From the NCBI GenBank assembly GCA_008360975.2, contig CM039179.1, positions 60,240,666-60,304,665 of the forward strand: a stretch of 64,000 nt of DNA, given 5' to 3'. Positions within the stretch are counted from its first letter, which is position 1, and each line of letters starts with the position of its first letter. Below the pieces are notes generated by a model. It was given only the letters and a program-made list of their open reading frames with translations. It was not told the DNA's origin and did not search any database. This stretch comes from Lichenostomus cassidix (taxonomy: Eukaryota > Chordata > Aves > Passeriformes > Meliphagidae). Both the position numbers and the translations under genes were made by a program. Positions 13,901 to 27,529 of this stretch are shown piece by piece.

Positions 13901-15520
13901 TGGGGGGAGTTGGCAGGGTCTGTTCTTTTGCGGGTTGGCATCTGGTGTTGGGAGGGCAGTGACTGTCACTGCTTTCATCTGGAATAGCTTTAATCACTCC
14001 CAAGGGATGACTTTTGGGTGAGCCCAGGTGACAAAATCTGCTCCTGTGTTTCTAGTTTTAGGTTACAAGCTTGTTAGAGATTTCTAACCGGGATGAGCTG
14101 AGCCAGCTCTTCAGGCAGGAATGTGGGGTTCAGGACTGGACCATCTGGTGCCTGAGCTGTGCTGTGCTCTGCTGGTACCTAGAGGCCTTTCCAACCCACT
14201 CAAGCTTCCACAAACCTTGAAGGGCTTTTGAAGGCATTTGTTTCATATGTTCCAGTGATCACACTGGATGCATGCAACATAATGGTTCTATGCAAGCGTG
14301 GTGGTACAAATCACTGTGTAAGACCATCTCCCTGCAAGGGTTCAGCAAAGTCTGGCCAAGCTGGGATTGGTACTTAGTCCTGAGCTTTAAGAACAGCCAT
14401 ACTTGGACTGTTGTGGCTTTTTGATCCTGTGACCTTGAACTAAGAGGGAAAAGCTTTAAAAAAAATTATAAACGGCTTCTTAGACATATGTCTTATATTA
14501 TAAATTATCTCCAAACCATTGTTCCATGTCACAGTGATGTGCCCAGGCATTTCAAGGATCCTTGGGCAGACAGCACAAAGCTGCCTCCTGTGCTCCCTCT
14601 CTGCATGTTCATCACACTGAACTAGCCCTGTAGGAACACAAAATCTGCCCCAGAGCACCTGGAGCACTGGGATACCAAGGAGGAGGAGGAGGCAGTGGAG
14701 GAAGCAGTGAGCACAGGAGCTCAAGCATGTTCTGACCAAGACCAAGTCAACAGCACATATCTGACTAGGTAACCTCATCTATTAAAGCTCATGGCTGGAT
14801 TTGGGAGACAACACAATTTTTCTAGCAGTAAATGACCTCCTCAATCAACAGATTGATTTCTGAGCAAAAACATTTCCAGTATCGAACTCTGAGGAACATT
14901 CATTATTTGCATACAGCCTCCAGCAAATCACATGGAAATTTTGCCTGAAAAACAGAATTAGTGTCATTATCTGGAAACCCATCTTGAAAACACAGTGCTG
15001 ACAATGACATAGGTTTAGTGCTATCTCTCAGAAACTCTGACTTTGCTCTTGAATAAGATGGCTGGGAGAGCTGTGTTTAGACAAACATTTCCTGCTGGCA
15101 GAAGCCATTTCTGAACCACTTGCCAAGCTCCATGTATGTCCAGGAAGTTTCACCCCAGTGGGTGACTTCTCACTGCTCAGTCCTTATCTCAAAGGCTAAA
15201 CTGAACCCTGCTCCTCCTTCAGCTTCAGGCCATTGCTCCTAACCTGCCACCTTCAAGAGCAGAGCCACAGCTTGCTTTTGCTTCTGTTGGTATATCTCAC
15301 TGAAAGCTCTGTCCCATCCTCTTCCTGCTCCCTTCTTCCCAGAGAGGATCCTAAGTGACCCCAGAAGTTACATGCAGTAGTTACAGACCTGTATTTTCTT
15401 TTATGTATTAGAGTACTTGTATGCCTTTTCTAAATACCAAAGGTGAAAAACACTAACTGCATCTCAGATTGGCCACTACAGATTCATTAACCTCATGGCT
15501 TTTACCTATAAACCCTTTTT
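10991..15520. other. Non-coding interval
   Basis: No supported gene. It contains short TA runs (11,025-11,040), the poly(T) tract and a faint CR1-like TAGAGGCCTTTCCAACCC at about 14,180. The open frame at 11,020-11,574 (minus, 184 codons) is GC-biased, lacks a recognisable domain and ends in the TA run. Confidence 0.65.
12879..12896 (+). repeat. Poly(T) tract, 18 nt
   Basis: An uninterrupted T run with no adjacent retrotransposon sequence visible. Confidence 0.9.
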
Positions 15521-15840
15521 CATAGAATGATAAATGGTTTGGACTGGAAGGGACTTTAAAGATCACCTGGTTCCAGCTTCCCTGCCACGGGCAGGGACAC
15601 CTTCCACTAGACCAGGTTGCCCTAAGCCTCATCCAGGCTGGCCATGAACACTTCCCAGGATGAGGCATCCACAGCTTCTCTGGGCAACCTGTGCCAGTGT
15701 TTCACCACCCTCACAGTAAAGAATTTCTTCCTAATACTTAAAATAAACCCACCCTCCTTCAGTTTAAAGCCTTTGGCCCTTGTCCTATAACTACATACCC
15801 TTGTAAAAAAATTCCTCTCCAACTGTCTTGTAGCTTTCTT
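15521..15840 (-). mobile_element. CR1 LINE 3'-end fragment
   Basis: The plus strand starts with CATAGAATGATAAATGG, the reverse complement of the CR1 terminal repeat. It continues through diagnostic CR1 segments: TTTAAAGATCACCTGG, CATCCACAGCTTCTCTGGGC, AAAGAATTTCTTCCTAATA and CCTTGTAAAAAAATTCC. It is a 5'-truncated insertion of about 320 bp, the best-preserved CR1 here. Confidence 0.92.
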
Positions 15841-16095
15841 TTCCTACAGGACCAGCCATAAGTTCTCTTCCCAGTGCTTTTTTTCCACAACACCACGGCA
15901 TTTAACCTAACATCCTCTTTGCTGGTAACTGCTCCCCATCCCATCTCCCTGCAGTGGGGTTTACAGCTCCAGGGTCTCATCTAGCATGGGTTTGTTACAA
16001 CCAGACCCAAAAGGCAAGGTTAACACATTTTCTTGTTAATAGGTCTCTTGGGGTAGATTAGAGTGGAAGGATAGTGGATGATCAGTGTTTGTAAA

Positions 16096-16107
16096 GATAT
16101 ATATACA

Positions 16108-16143
<36 letters not shown>

Positions 16144-16158
16144 TATACATATATACAC
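16096..16158 (+). repeat. (TACA)n / (TA)n microsatellite
   Basis: About 8.5 uninterrupted TACA units flanked by TA dinucleotide runs on both sides. Confidence 0.95.
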
Positions 16159-18718
16159 GTTGGGTTTATTTTAGAAAAATTTTTTGCAATGGAAAACAGG
16201 TATGTAGCTGTTTTGGTTATTATTATCTATAGCAACATGGCAATATGAAAGTTTAAAAATATCATGCACTTAAGAAAATTATAAGGGAAAAAAAAGCAAG
16301 ATAAAGAAAATGTAAGAGTAGAAACATATCACCGCCCATGGATCTCATGGCAAGACTTGATTGTTGCAATTTAGTGTCCCTGGGTCAAAGTGATGATCGC
16401 AATCTTGATCTGTTGGTGTGGGGAAAAAAGTTTGTTTAACACAAAGTCCGGTGGGTTCAAACACACTCATGCCCAGGTACCTCCCCTGGGAGAGGAAAGG
16501 GCCTTTCAGTCCTCTGGTGGAAGCCTCAGAAATAAGTCTGGGCGCTCTTTGGGGGTCTTTGATGGTTTATGACACCTTCTAAAATGTGACAGCTGCCTCT
16601 CACATCAGCACCCTTGAGCCAGGAATGCCCCATCAGGAGAGATGAAAACCCTCAGGACCTTTCCCAGAGGAAGGCATGGGGGAGTTTTACAGTTGAGTGA
16701 GTTATGTAAGAGAGGACAATTGGATCTGCTTCTTATCAGCCTCAAAGCCTCTTTGTAGCCTCCGGTGGTGATTGTTCAGCCCCTCTGTCTTATGCAGACC
16801 AGAGGTTTGCCATTACACACCCAAAAACTCACCTCTTTCTTCCCCCGGGGAGATGCAAAGCACCCTGCCGCCTCCCCAAACGGGCGATTGTTTTGAGTCA
16901 TTAACCATTAACATTTCAGTCTTCTCACAGGGTTGTTTGACTGCAGGATTTGATGGCATTGCCTTCCCACCAGACACGACTGGTAACCTCCTCCTGTGGA
17001 CACTCTTGACTCACCCTGTCACACCTGAAAGGCATCTTCTTCAAAACTGCTTCATCTCCTAGACTGAGAAAGGCATGATATCTCTTGGGCACGAGAATGC
17101 AATGTCAATCTTTCCCACTTCCTTCATTAATTTGCTAGTAGAAGCCACCAGCACCCAGGGCAGGTGCTGCTTGGCTGGGGCTGCAGGGGGATGGGAGACC
17201 AAAGGTGTGGTGATGATGATGGTGATGATGTGAATGGACTGCAAGTGTCCCTCCTCCGAGGCATCCTGGTGTGCAGCCTCCCTGCCTGAGCACCATCCCA
17301 GGCTCTGCTGCAGGTCCAGTGTGAGGGCAATTTATCTCATCCAGAGGCAACGTAATCGGATTTGGAGGGAAGTGTCTCCTTCTTCCCACCAGCTATCGAG
17401 GCAGTGGGGTGACCTGCTCAGCTCTAGACAATTGTTAAATATCTACAGCTAGAACCTGTATGTCCTGCTCAGGGTTAAATTAGGGTTTGCAAAGTGCCCG
17501 GGAATGAAAGGCATTCTGAGGAAGTGCAATGTCTCCGGTGCTGAAGGTGTTCTCCTTTGCCTGCACACGCAGCAGTGAGGGGCTGAAGCACTGGAATTAG
17601 TTGAGGAGCCCAGTGGCTTCTCTCTTTCCTATTTTTTTTTTGTTTGGTTTGGTTTCCCCAGATTCCCCTGCTGCACAAAGGGAGGGATTGACAGATCTTG
17701 CAGGAGGCAAACCAAGCAGCTAGCACCCACTCTTCTCCCTGCTTCACCCTGAGTGGTTGGGGGCAGAGCTGACACAATTGCTTTTGCCAGTCCCAGGGGA
17801 CATTTCCCCATCTAACCCCATCCACATCCCTGCTGTGCCTCTCCAAGAGCGTCCAAAATCCGGTGCTGGTGCCAGCCCCACGTGCAGAGGTGAGCTCAGC
17901 ACTCTGGCCTTGCTGGAGGTAGCAAGCATCCCTCCATGTGCCCTCTTTGCCTTGGCCCATCTCCCTCCCTTTCTCTGCTTTATTTCCTGTGACAAATTTG
18001 CTGTGCCGGGTCTGTGGAAAGCAGCTGGAAGAGTTTCATGCCGGTACTGTTTTCCTCCTTTATGCTGCTCAGCAGGCTTGGATCCATTCAAATCTCCCTT
18101 TCTTTTCTTCATTTTTTCATCTTTTCACTGCAGCTTCCTACAATTTCAGTTTTTTGGCCGACTCGAGGATTGAAATCTGTCTTTCCTCTTCCCTGTGCTT
18201 CCTCCTGCAGTAACCCTTCATGTGCCATGGCCTTGCTTTCCACAGGCACATGGAGGTCTGCTATGAATAGCAGAGTGGAAAGCTGCTGACACCCAACAGA
18301 GCCACATATAGGAAATCTCATGGTGGAACATTTTCAGGACACACTGCAAGCTGTGCTGGCTCCATCCTGCAGACAGGTAAGGCAGGTAGATGCCCAGAAT
18401 CTTGGCACACAGGAGGATTGCAGGCTCAGGCCCTCAAGGAGAGTCAGGAAGCACAGCCATTCCATGTCACAGCTGCCTCTCCTGACGCACAGCTGTGCCT
18501 CAGGCTTGGACATCTCCAGTCTTGATGGCACAAATGCAAACACATTTCTGGCCACCTCCTGTCTTCGAGGACTTGCCACAGTCTGATGCAGGAATGCCAG
18601 CAGTCAGCTGCTCTTCCATTTGGCAGATGCCTGTGCAGCTGGAATTGTGCTAGGACACCAGTGGGATGTCCCACCACCAGCCAGCCATGCTGCTGCCAGC
18701 TGCAAGCTCAGCTGTTGC

Positions 18719-18766
18719 TATATGGTTGGACTAGGTGATCTTTTCCATCCTAAAAGATCCTACAAT
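18719..18766 (+). mobile_element. CR1 LINE terminal fragment
   Basis: The sequence GGTTGGACTAGGTGATCTTT followed by TCCATCCTAAAAGATCCTAC matches the sense-strand CR1 3' end. It is only about 48 bp. Confidence 0.75.
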
Positions 18767-19059
18767 CAGCAGTGATGGCTTCACATTATTGGATAACAGT
18801 TAAAGCAGGGCAGGATGAGCTATCAGAGGGGAGTGGAACCCTCACTGGGCTTCTACCAACCTACCTAACTGCAAGGACCTGCAATAGAAAAGGACATTTT
18901 CACTTTATACTGATTTAAATCATATTGGTAAGCCAGCCTGGAGCTGGTCTGATTTCCCTCTGCTCTTGCCAGGGGGCATTTGTGTGATCACTGTGTGTGT
19001 GCTTATTTTTGGATGCTGTTCACTGCATGCACACTATCATATGGTTCTGTTTGATGCTG

Positions 19060-19107
19060 TAATAATAATAACAATAATGATAATAATAAAAACAATAACA
19101 ATAATAG
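19060..19107 (+). repeat. (AAT)n-type imperfect microsatellite
   Basis: AATAATAATAAC and related trinucleotide units with several interruptions. Confidence 0.9.
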
Positions 19108-19757
19108 AAGTTATTGTTATATGCTTACACATATGGTGTAGTGCTGGCACCCAGTTCCCAAATAGCTGGGGTCAGACGTGGAGCTCAGCACACTGTTTCC
19201 TGGAACAGATCCCCAAGTACCACAGATAACTGTCTCAAGTTTGTGCTCCAGATCAGGCAGCTCTTTTGGGTTTTATTTTTGTTTAAGAAACTTATCTGCC
19301 AAAAATAGGCTCTTGCTGATCTGGAATTTTTTTTTTTTTGGACATTAAACAAGCCAATGGCAACAACGCAGGAGTCATCATTGTCACATGGGTCAACCTC
19401 ATCTCTCTTTTTAAACAGGTCAAACTCTCTTTTTAAGTCAGGCATTTCCAGCCTCACAGCCCTGCCAGCTCCATGCTCCCATCCCAGCAGCAGAGCACAG
19501 GGCAGACTCAGAGCCTGGCAAACCCAGCCTACTCAAAAGCAAACGGTATAGGAAAAGCCCTCACCAAAAAAAAGTCACTCTTAAGAAATGCTCTTTCCTG
19601 CTTTTTATCTGTGGTTTAGGGTTTTTTCAATACAATTTCATGGTATTTCATTTGTCCTGCATATTATATAGGAATATCTTATTTTTTTATTCTGTTTCAT
19701 TTTAAAACTATTAAAACCATCTGCCACTTAGTAAACACTAACATATTTTCTTTTCTA

Positions 19758-19837
19758 GATCAAAGTGTCTCCTGTCTGTGTTATAATGGAAGTTTGACAT
19801 TATTTTTTTTACAAGACAGGCAGGAGACACTTTGATC
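19758..19837. other. Near-perfect 80-nt inverted repeat (hairpin)
   Basis: The left arm GATCAAAGTGTCTCCTG (19,758-19,774) is perfectly complementary to CAGGAGACACTTTGATC (19,821-19,837). The stem continues with one U-G wobble, then CTGT/ACAG (19,776-19,779 with 19,816-19,819). An inner ATAATG/CATTAT stem (19,783-19,788 with 19,798-19,803) closes a 9-nt loop. Length and pairing resemble a miRNA precursor, but a palindromic MITE remnant is equally possible. Confidence 0.85.
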
Positions 19838-20432
19838 AGGTGCCAAACTGTTTCACTACAACAAACAGGCAACACTCTGAGCTAGAAATGATAAGATGTT
19901 TTTATGCGCTGTGATGATTTCATGACATGTCAGCCGTGATGTTCAAAAAACCCTACAGAACATACAACTTTAAAAATATCATGGCGAAATTCCAGACTCT
20001 TTAAAATGAACAATTTATTAATTGAAAGCATTCCTCTTACATATTTCCCCTACAGATACATGACCATTTTGTAGTATTTTTGGCTATTTTCTGTAATCCT
20101 TTTAATTTCGATCAGTATCTTCTGTCAAAAATACTTCATTGAAAAAATTCTGATGGAAAGCTTTTTTTGAAAGTCTTTGTATAGACAAAAGATTATTGTC
20201 CTTGTCAAAGAACAAAGGAATCACCTGCTAGCTCTTTTGTCATCCCTAAATAAATTAATTGCTGAAGATGATTTCATCCATGTTTCTCAAATGCACTGTT
20301 CCCCACCACTCCCACCAGCCCCCCATTCATGTTTGCCTTTTATCCTGGTATGCTCCTGAGGACAACTCCACAGAGAGCCCATGGCTTTCCAGTAACATAA
20401 ATACTGCAGCTAAACACTGTGGGGAAACAAAC

Positions 20433-20438
<6 letters not shown>

Positions 20439-20463
<25 letters not shown>
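20439..20463 (+). repeat. (AC)12 microsatellite
   Basis: An uninterrupted AC dinucleotide run preceded by imperfect AAAC units. Confidence 0.95.
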
Positions 20464-20894
20464 TGGACATTGTAATTTCTGTCTTAATTTGCATTCTGAA
20501 GATGAGCTCTTCCATGAGCCAAGCACATGGACACCACAGACAGGCTGGGTGTGAGTGTGCAGCCTCTGAACATGGGAGCTGCAGGTGGAGCAGGTAAAGA
20601 CAACCAGCCTCTCTTCCTCTCCCTAAAAGCAGATTTTCTCTGCTTTCACAGCAGAAGCTATTCCAGCTTTCCATGTGGACAGACACAGCTGAGGAAGGGT
20701 TGGTTATCTCCCACGGACACGGCAGCTGGAGGAGGTGTCTGCAATCCAGGATAACTGGTAGTAGAAGGGAAGCAGCATGCCATAGGTCCCACCAGTGGGA
20801 AATGATGGGCATTCCTCACCTGCAACTTGTAATTTATCTCGCTCTTAAAAGGGTGAGAAACTTCACAGGCCCGGAAAAAAGTTGCATCAAAGAA

Positions 20895-21030
20895 AACTCG
20901 GTTTGGATATTAGGAAAAAGCCCCAAACAACATTACCAAAACTGGAAGAGATTGCCCAGAAGGGCGGTGGATTTTTTGTCCTTGGAGGTTTCCAAAACTC
21001 AGCTGGACACTGCCCTGAGTGACTGCTCCA
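20895..21030 (+). mobile_element. CR1 LINE fragment, sense orientation
   Basis: CR1 landmarks visible are GGTTTGGATATTAGGAAAAA, GATTGCCCAGAAGGGCGGTG and CCTTGGAGGTTTCCAAAACT. The 3' terminal part is missing or decayed. Confidence 0.8.
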
Positions 21031-21809
21031 ATGCCAAAATTAGCCCTGCTTTGAGTGAAAAGTTGGAGCACATGAGCTCCACAGATCCTTTAAAGATTCA
21101 GTCATTCTGCATCTTTGTCACCGTGTCCCTGCAAGGACGTGATGAATCCCAGGTCAGGAGATAACAAGTCTCAGGTTTTCCCAAACTTGATCTCACATCT
21201 TTACCTGCAGCAGCAATGGCATCTGCTGTGGTGGTGCAGGTTGTCATCTTCCATTCCAGACACGTGCCATCAGAGGCACAGCACCCAACCCTTCTAGGAG
21301 CAAGTCCTTGCCTTCCCAAATAACCACAGTTCAAGCATGCATTCGAACTGGTCTGGGGTTGAAGGACTCATATCACACCACCCAAGGGCAGGAGGAGACC
21401 CAAGGCAGCACCAGTCTGGGGGCATTTTGGCACAGGGAATTGTTTGTCCAACACAGCCACATGCTGGTCTGGTGTCAACACACAAAGCATGTCTAGGTGC
21501 AGCCCAAGCCACTGCACACTGGGGTTCTGTGTCAGTATGTGCAGCACAAACAGGCACCAAGCACGGGTCACTTCATGTTTGGGTCTGCTTTCATCCCCTG
21601 ATGCTTTGGGTCAGCAGGTGTCACTGCCTGGAAAATGACTTCCCAGCATCAGTGGGACAAAGGCTGCTCAAGAAACAATTAAGCCTTAGATCATCCTTTC
21701 CTCTTTGAAAAGTGGGTTGTTCGGAAGCAAAAGCCATAGGATTGTGTACACTTGTCATTTCAACCCAACAGTAAGTATTTTAATGTGCAATAAGTCATTA
21801 TTCACAGCA

Positions 21810-22215
21810 TCAAAGAATATGCTGAGCTGGAAGGGACCTACAAGGACCATTGAGTGCAGCTCCTGGCCCTGCACAGGGCATCCCCAAGAGTCACACCATG
21901 TGTCTGAGAGCATTGTGCAAATGCTTGTTGAGCTCTGTCAGGCTGGTGCTGTGACCACTTCATGGGGAGCCTGTTCAGTGCCCAACCACCCACTGATGGA
22001 AGAACCTTTTCCTGATATCCAACCTAAACCTCCCTGGCACAACCTCAGGCCATTCCCTTGGGTCCTGTCACTGTCACCACAGAGAAGAGATCTTCCTCTT
22101 CCCCTCCTGAGGAAACTGTAACTGAAGTGGGGTCTCCCCTCAGTCTCCTCCAGGGTGAACAGACCAAGCCACCTCAGCTACTCCTCATACAGCTTTCCCT
22201 CCAGGCCCTTAAATT
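21810..22215 (-). mobile_element. CR1 LINE 3'-end fragment, about 400 bp
   Basis: Antisense CR1 of a subfamily with GAGCTGGAAGGGACCTACAA near the 3' end. Further in are GAGCCTGTTCAGTGCCCAAC, CCTTTTCCTGATATCCAACC, and CTCAGCTACTCCTCATACAG towards the truncated 5' side. The open frames over it are not genes. Confidence 0.9.
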
Positions 22216-25200
22216 CAGAGCCTGGGAGACTAGAGGTTTGGGTTGGGCATTGCAAACCAACCAGCAGCAATGCTATTATTCTACAATTCTAGTTTTTCAA
22301 ACAACTCTCCTGTTCTTTGCTATGCTCCTCATGGAGTGCTGAAAGGATGACATGTAGGGGGCTAGAGATGGGACTGTGACTCAGCTGGTTATTTTTGCTG
22401 GAAATGGCTGTAGCTATTTTTTGGTCTAGTTGACTTAGCCATCAGTTTCTGGAAAACAGAAAAGTCAGTGCTTTCTCTTGACCCTTCAAAAGACAACCTA
22501 AGCTTTAGGAAACCCGTTGTTGGAGAGTTCTGGATGCACAGCCCTGCCCTCACTGTTGGGGCCAGTGGGAGGAAGCACTGCTGGCTGTAGGGTGGCTGTA
22601 GGGTGGCTGTGCCCCTGGGCACCGAAGGGCACCAGTCCTGCTGCCTGGGCACAGCCTGGAGAGCTCCAGGGAAGCAAACTTCTACAAAGCAGTTGGTGCC
22701 AAACACTGCCCAGGCTGTAGAGCTATAATGAAAGCACTCCAGAGTGTTTTGTCCATTTTGCTCCAGAAAGAACACCACTGCCTCTTAACTGAATGCTACT
22801 TTCAAGAGGCTCAGAAGAGCTGTAGCATTGTATAACCCAAATCTGAACACTGTTTCTCCTCACCCATCTGCACAGCTGAAACAGAGTGGTCCTTTGCCTT
22901 CTCCATTTTTGTAAACAAGGCTGCAACCTTTATTCCTGCCTTGAGGAACAGATTGAATTGCTTTTGATGATCCAGAACAATGTCATCCTTTATTCCCTCT
23001 TCAAAAGCAATTAGTGTTTCAGCTTGATTATTTGCAGATAACATGAGTCACCAGATAAAACACTTCAAATACAAAATGCTCCTTGGGAGGGAAATAGATA
23101 AATGGTATTTAAGATTAAAAATCCAGCATATGCTTAAATATCATGAAACTGTCACACATCAAGAAAAAAAAAAAATCAGCCCCACTTTGTGAAGCAGAAA
23201 GATTGATTCTGTGTTTGTTTAACCCCAAACCCTTAATTAATTTTTTGCAGGATCAGGGCACCATGACACCAAAGGCAGATGGTGTCACTGTCAGAGCACA
23301 AAAACAAGTTTGCTCCAACAAGATTTCAGAGTTGTCAAACTAGCCAGAATTTCAGGCCAAATACGTCATTTAATATTAAAAAATAATTTTTTTTCCTCTT
23401 ATTTCTTTTCTGATTTCTAGCTTGGTGTATTGCAGCTCGTTGATATTTTCAGCTCTTTTACCCAGAAACCCAAGGCTAGAAGCTGACTCATTCTTAATAG
23501 AAGGTACAAGTCTCACAGGAGCAGCATTATTTCAGGAGCTCACATTTTAATGGGAACATCAAATCTATCTGGCATTGTGATAAGGTCATCAGAAATTAGC
23601 AATACTGAAGGTTTATCCTGGGTTTGCTTCTAACATAGATGACAGCTGATATATCCTCTCTGTACTGATGCTGCCAAGTAACCTCACTGGCAAACTTTGA
23701 GGTTAAGTATAGAAATGGAGTTTTGTGAAAATTTAGACCAAAAATAAAGGTTACTTTTCTCTCTTTCTAAAGAGAAGATTAATGTCTGAGAGTTTTCATA
23801 TACAACATCTCAAAAGGGTGTACGTGTTTCCATTTCAACCTTTCCCTGGCTTGGTTGGTCTTCAGGGAGCTGAAACAGCAATGAACTGCCAGCCTTGGCT
23901 GGAAGAATTCTTTCTTCCCCCTGGGATGAATGTCACTGTGTGCAGAATTGCTGTTGCCTTCTACAAAGTGGTTTATAGTTACTTTTTTTTTTAGCATTGA
24001 TACAAGTTTTTTCCTCTCTAAATTACTAATAAGTGTTACCTATACTTTCACATCCCCAAAAGGAAACCTTTTGAAATAAAGGGGTGTTTGCCACCGAAGC
24101 AGAGTGGTGAAATGCAAACAGAATTGTGGTACAAGCTAATTTCACCTCCAGATTGCCTACGAGCAGCCATGCTGAGATGAAATAAGAAAATTCACAGGGA
24201 ATGGAAGTGTTTTCCCCTGGGCTGCAGGGGTGCAGCTCTCTCCTCACCCCTGGCTGGAGCTCCTCGAGGGAAGGGAGGGACGGCAATGACCAGCTGAAAG
24301 TTCCCATGTCACCTGTCTTACAGACCCTCCACCTCCTGACCCAAGGGGCTCAGCATGGATGGCCTGGGGGGTCTGGGCACACACATCTGTTCTGCCAAAA
24401 ACCACATTGTCCAGGAGCAAGTTAAAACACTGCAGGCATTGAGGATGCTCCAGTAGAAAAGTAGTCCAAACCTCCTCACTGTCAACTCTTTAAAACAGAT
24501 AGGGACCTGTGCTAGACTTTCCTTCACCTGTGAGATTTCACTTCATTTATTAAGAATATACCAAGAACAACAATACTGTGAAAGGCAGATGGAAAAAGCC
24601 CATGGCTGCAGGCTTCTCACCAAGGCTTTGCTAAACCTATACTGAGGGATACAGACAGGTACACCACTCCAACCCATCTGCTACACTCAGCTGCATTGTT
24701 CTCACCCCCATCTGATTTTCTCCCATCCCATTCAGTTTTCCCCTCTATCAACTGGAGGGCACTTCTCCCTGAAGACAGGGCAGCTTGCAGTGAGCTGCAA
24801 GCCACATCCACTCCCCATGCTCACCCTTTTCATTTCTCCTCAGATCTTGGGTTTTCATCAACTGCATCTTTTTGACAAAGAAGCCCACACAAACCTCCCT
24901 TCTGGCTTCTCTCACTTGTGATTTTGCAAGCCTTTATAATCACTTCTTGCAAATGCTCTAAGCACTTTGTAACATCTTTCTGGGGCATTTATAAACAAGG
25001 TTGTGGTTCCTTTCAGGGACCAGCCTGACATCACTTAGAGACCACATTTACCTCTAGAGTCATGGAAGTATTTCCAAAGAGCTGTTCCTTGCAGGGGTTT
25101 GGTGGTCTGCCCTGCCCAGGTGTTTGATCCTCATCTAAGTCACCTCACAGGGTCACTGCAAGCAGGACTGGTGGCCCTGGAGCAGCTGGCACCAGGGAAT

Positions 25201-27529
25201 GTGCCACTTACAGCACCAGAGAGTGAAGTAAGTCAGTGAAAAAGTCCAACTTCTTCTGGTATTGACATTCCTACAAATTGATCATGCTTTCAGGTCTATG
25301 CAAAACATGCAGTAAGTTACCCCTGGAGCACCTTTGGAACTCCTCAGCATGCTACCTCCCCTGGCAGAAAGATTCTACTCTGCAGCAACCACTATCTCTA
25401 CATTATAAAGCAGGTTTCATGGCTCCTCAGTGGTGCCAAGTTTCCAGCTTCTCTCTGGTTTTGCAAGGAAGAGGAAATGAGCTCCTACGAGCTTCCTGTA
25501 AGGAATAAGTCCTCATTTCAAGCACCTGTAAGCGGGGCCAGCAGGGCAGGAGGCAGGACAGGGTGCAAAGCACTGCAGGCTGCAGCCCCAGTGAGCCCAT
25601 GGAGGGCACTCTGTCCTGGCAGCAGCCGGTTTCACAGAGATCATGAGTTTAAGCACAGAGTTAATTGAATTGCAGATGTCTTTTCTGATGGCTATCTGCT
25701 AGCAAAGCTTCAATTAAAGCAGCAGCAAAGAGGCAGAACAGAGAAGTTCTCAGTAATAAAACTAATGGAAGGAAGAGTGGCCATTTCCTGCAGCCTCCAC
25801 AGAGAGCATAATGCAGGTAGATTCTTTTAACAAGATCTTTTTGGGGGTGGGGGGAGAGATCTGAAGCCTCAGCACAGATACACAGCTTCCAGCTACTAGA
25901 GATCCTGAGTGTATGTTGGACTGGAAAGCAGCTAACAGTAATTTAAATAATCCGCAAATAAGCTCATCTCCATTGCTTCCAGTACTCCCTGATGAACAAC
26001 AGTTCTGCTTTCCATTCTGAAGGCCATAGATGTTTGTTCTTCATCACTTTGGTTTTAAAGGCTGAAAAGTTTTATTCACTGCCCTTTTGTTACTTCCAAG
26101 ATTTAGGTGGATTTGCCCTGAGCTTGTGCTTGCCAGATCAAAACCTCTGGTCATTTTATGGTGCCTTTAGAGCTCAAGAGAGGGAGAACTTTAACAGAGC
26201 TCTCAGTCCATCCAAACTACAAGACTATAAATCGGAGCATTATCACCCTTTTTTAAAAATTATTTTTGCCTGTAGCTACTTTCTCATGATGACTTGAACT
26301 GCATCCAATATGTATTACCACATACACATCACTGACAAACCACCCCCACCCAACGCAGCTGAAGAATCAAAATTAGGCTTCAAGATGGCCTAAGAATCTG
26401 GTTTAGCTCAGGAATAAGGTTTTTGAGATCTGTTTTCCCTTTCCTCAGCCGATTGTTATGCTGTACCCAAATTCCTGTTGTTCAACAGTTTGGGGGCCTC
26501 TTGGCCATGTCCTACCCAACCTCTCTCACTTCTTGGCGCAGCACAACTCCCCTGGGGGCACCTCAATGGACAATCACCCCCTGGGATTTAGTTTCAAGGA
26601 AAATAATCAGAGTTTTGCTCATTTTCCCTTTTGAACTTCTGCCCTTTTCCGATGTATTTACAATGTAAGGAAGTCAGTTTATTCACGGTTTGGCTTTTAA
26701 CTTTGTTGTTGAGCTTGGCTTTGCTCCTGTTGCAAATTGGACTCCAATTGAGGAGGGCAGTTGCCAGTGTCTGCTGGAAACTCCTTGCCCTGGGATTTTC
26801 AAGCAGGCTGTTTGTTGACCTAGCTCAGCACATACTAAATAAATGCAGTCAGAAGAGTCTGCTTACTCATTGCAGGAAAAGGACTGGCCCAGTGGCAGGA
26901 GATTTTCAGAATATCCCCAAACATTTCAAATGCCTTAGCTTGTTCCAGACTTCTCAGGAGCTCCCTCCAGCAACCATCCAGCAAGAATTTAATTTCATGC
27001 ATCTGAAGTAACACCAAACAGCAAAGGCTGGAATTAGGCTAATTTCCTTGAGTTTCTAACTTCTTTCAGGTTTACCCCAGCAGAAAATTCTCTAGGAAGT
27101 TAAAAAACATAACCCTAAAGAGAGAGGAGAAAAGTGAGAAATAATGCATTATCTGTAAGATCTGACCTGTTACTAATGTGCTCAAGAAGCTGAATGAGAG
27201 GTTTTGCAAATGGCACATATTAAGTCCACAAGTATCCCTTCAGTCAGCAAGCTCAAGTGCTGCTCTTTCTCCCTGCAAGGAATAAATAATAATTAAAATT
27301 CTTTGTATTGAGATTTGTAGCTACAAAAAAATCAAGGGTGGTAATTCCCCAATAGCCTTGTGGGGTTCTTTCTGCAGTTGAAAGACAAGAAGCTGCCTCC
27401 AGGCATTGATTTATGCCATAAGAATTAGGGAGAGGCATCTCTAAGGCGTTGCATTTACTCCACTGCTGCTTGGAGGTTTTGTCTGGGTGCTCTCTGGACA
27501 GTTTCCAGGCATGTTATTGAAGCATATTT
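22216..27529. other. Non-coding interval
   Basis: No repeat of recognised family apart from the short tandem at 22.6 kb, and no supported gene. Confidence 0.65.
22584..22615 (+). repeat. Short tandem repeat GGCTGTAGGGT (about 2.7 copies)
   Basis: The 11-bp unit GGCTGTAGGGT occurs twice in a row, followed by a third partial GGCTGT. Confidence 0.8.

Larger units (their letters stand above)
15841..19757. other. Non-coding interval with microsatellites
   Basis: Apart from the listed microsatellites and the small CR1 end at 18.7 kb, it holds a GATGGTGATGATG-type stretch at about 17,206-17,232. There are several 60-160-codon open frames on both strands, none resembling a known protein. Confidence 0.65.

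Noticed and set aside
20327..20812. 161-codon minus-strand open frame
   Set aside because: It reads through the AC microsatellite (Cys-Val repeats) and has no recognisable domain.
21705..22342. Plus-strand open frames over 21.7-22.3 kb
   Set aside because: The region is antisense CR1 3' non-coding sequence.
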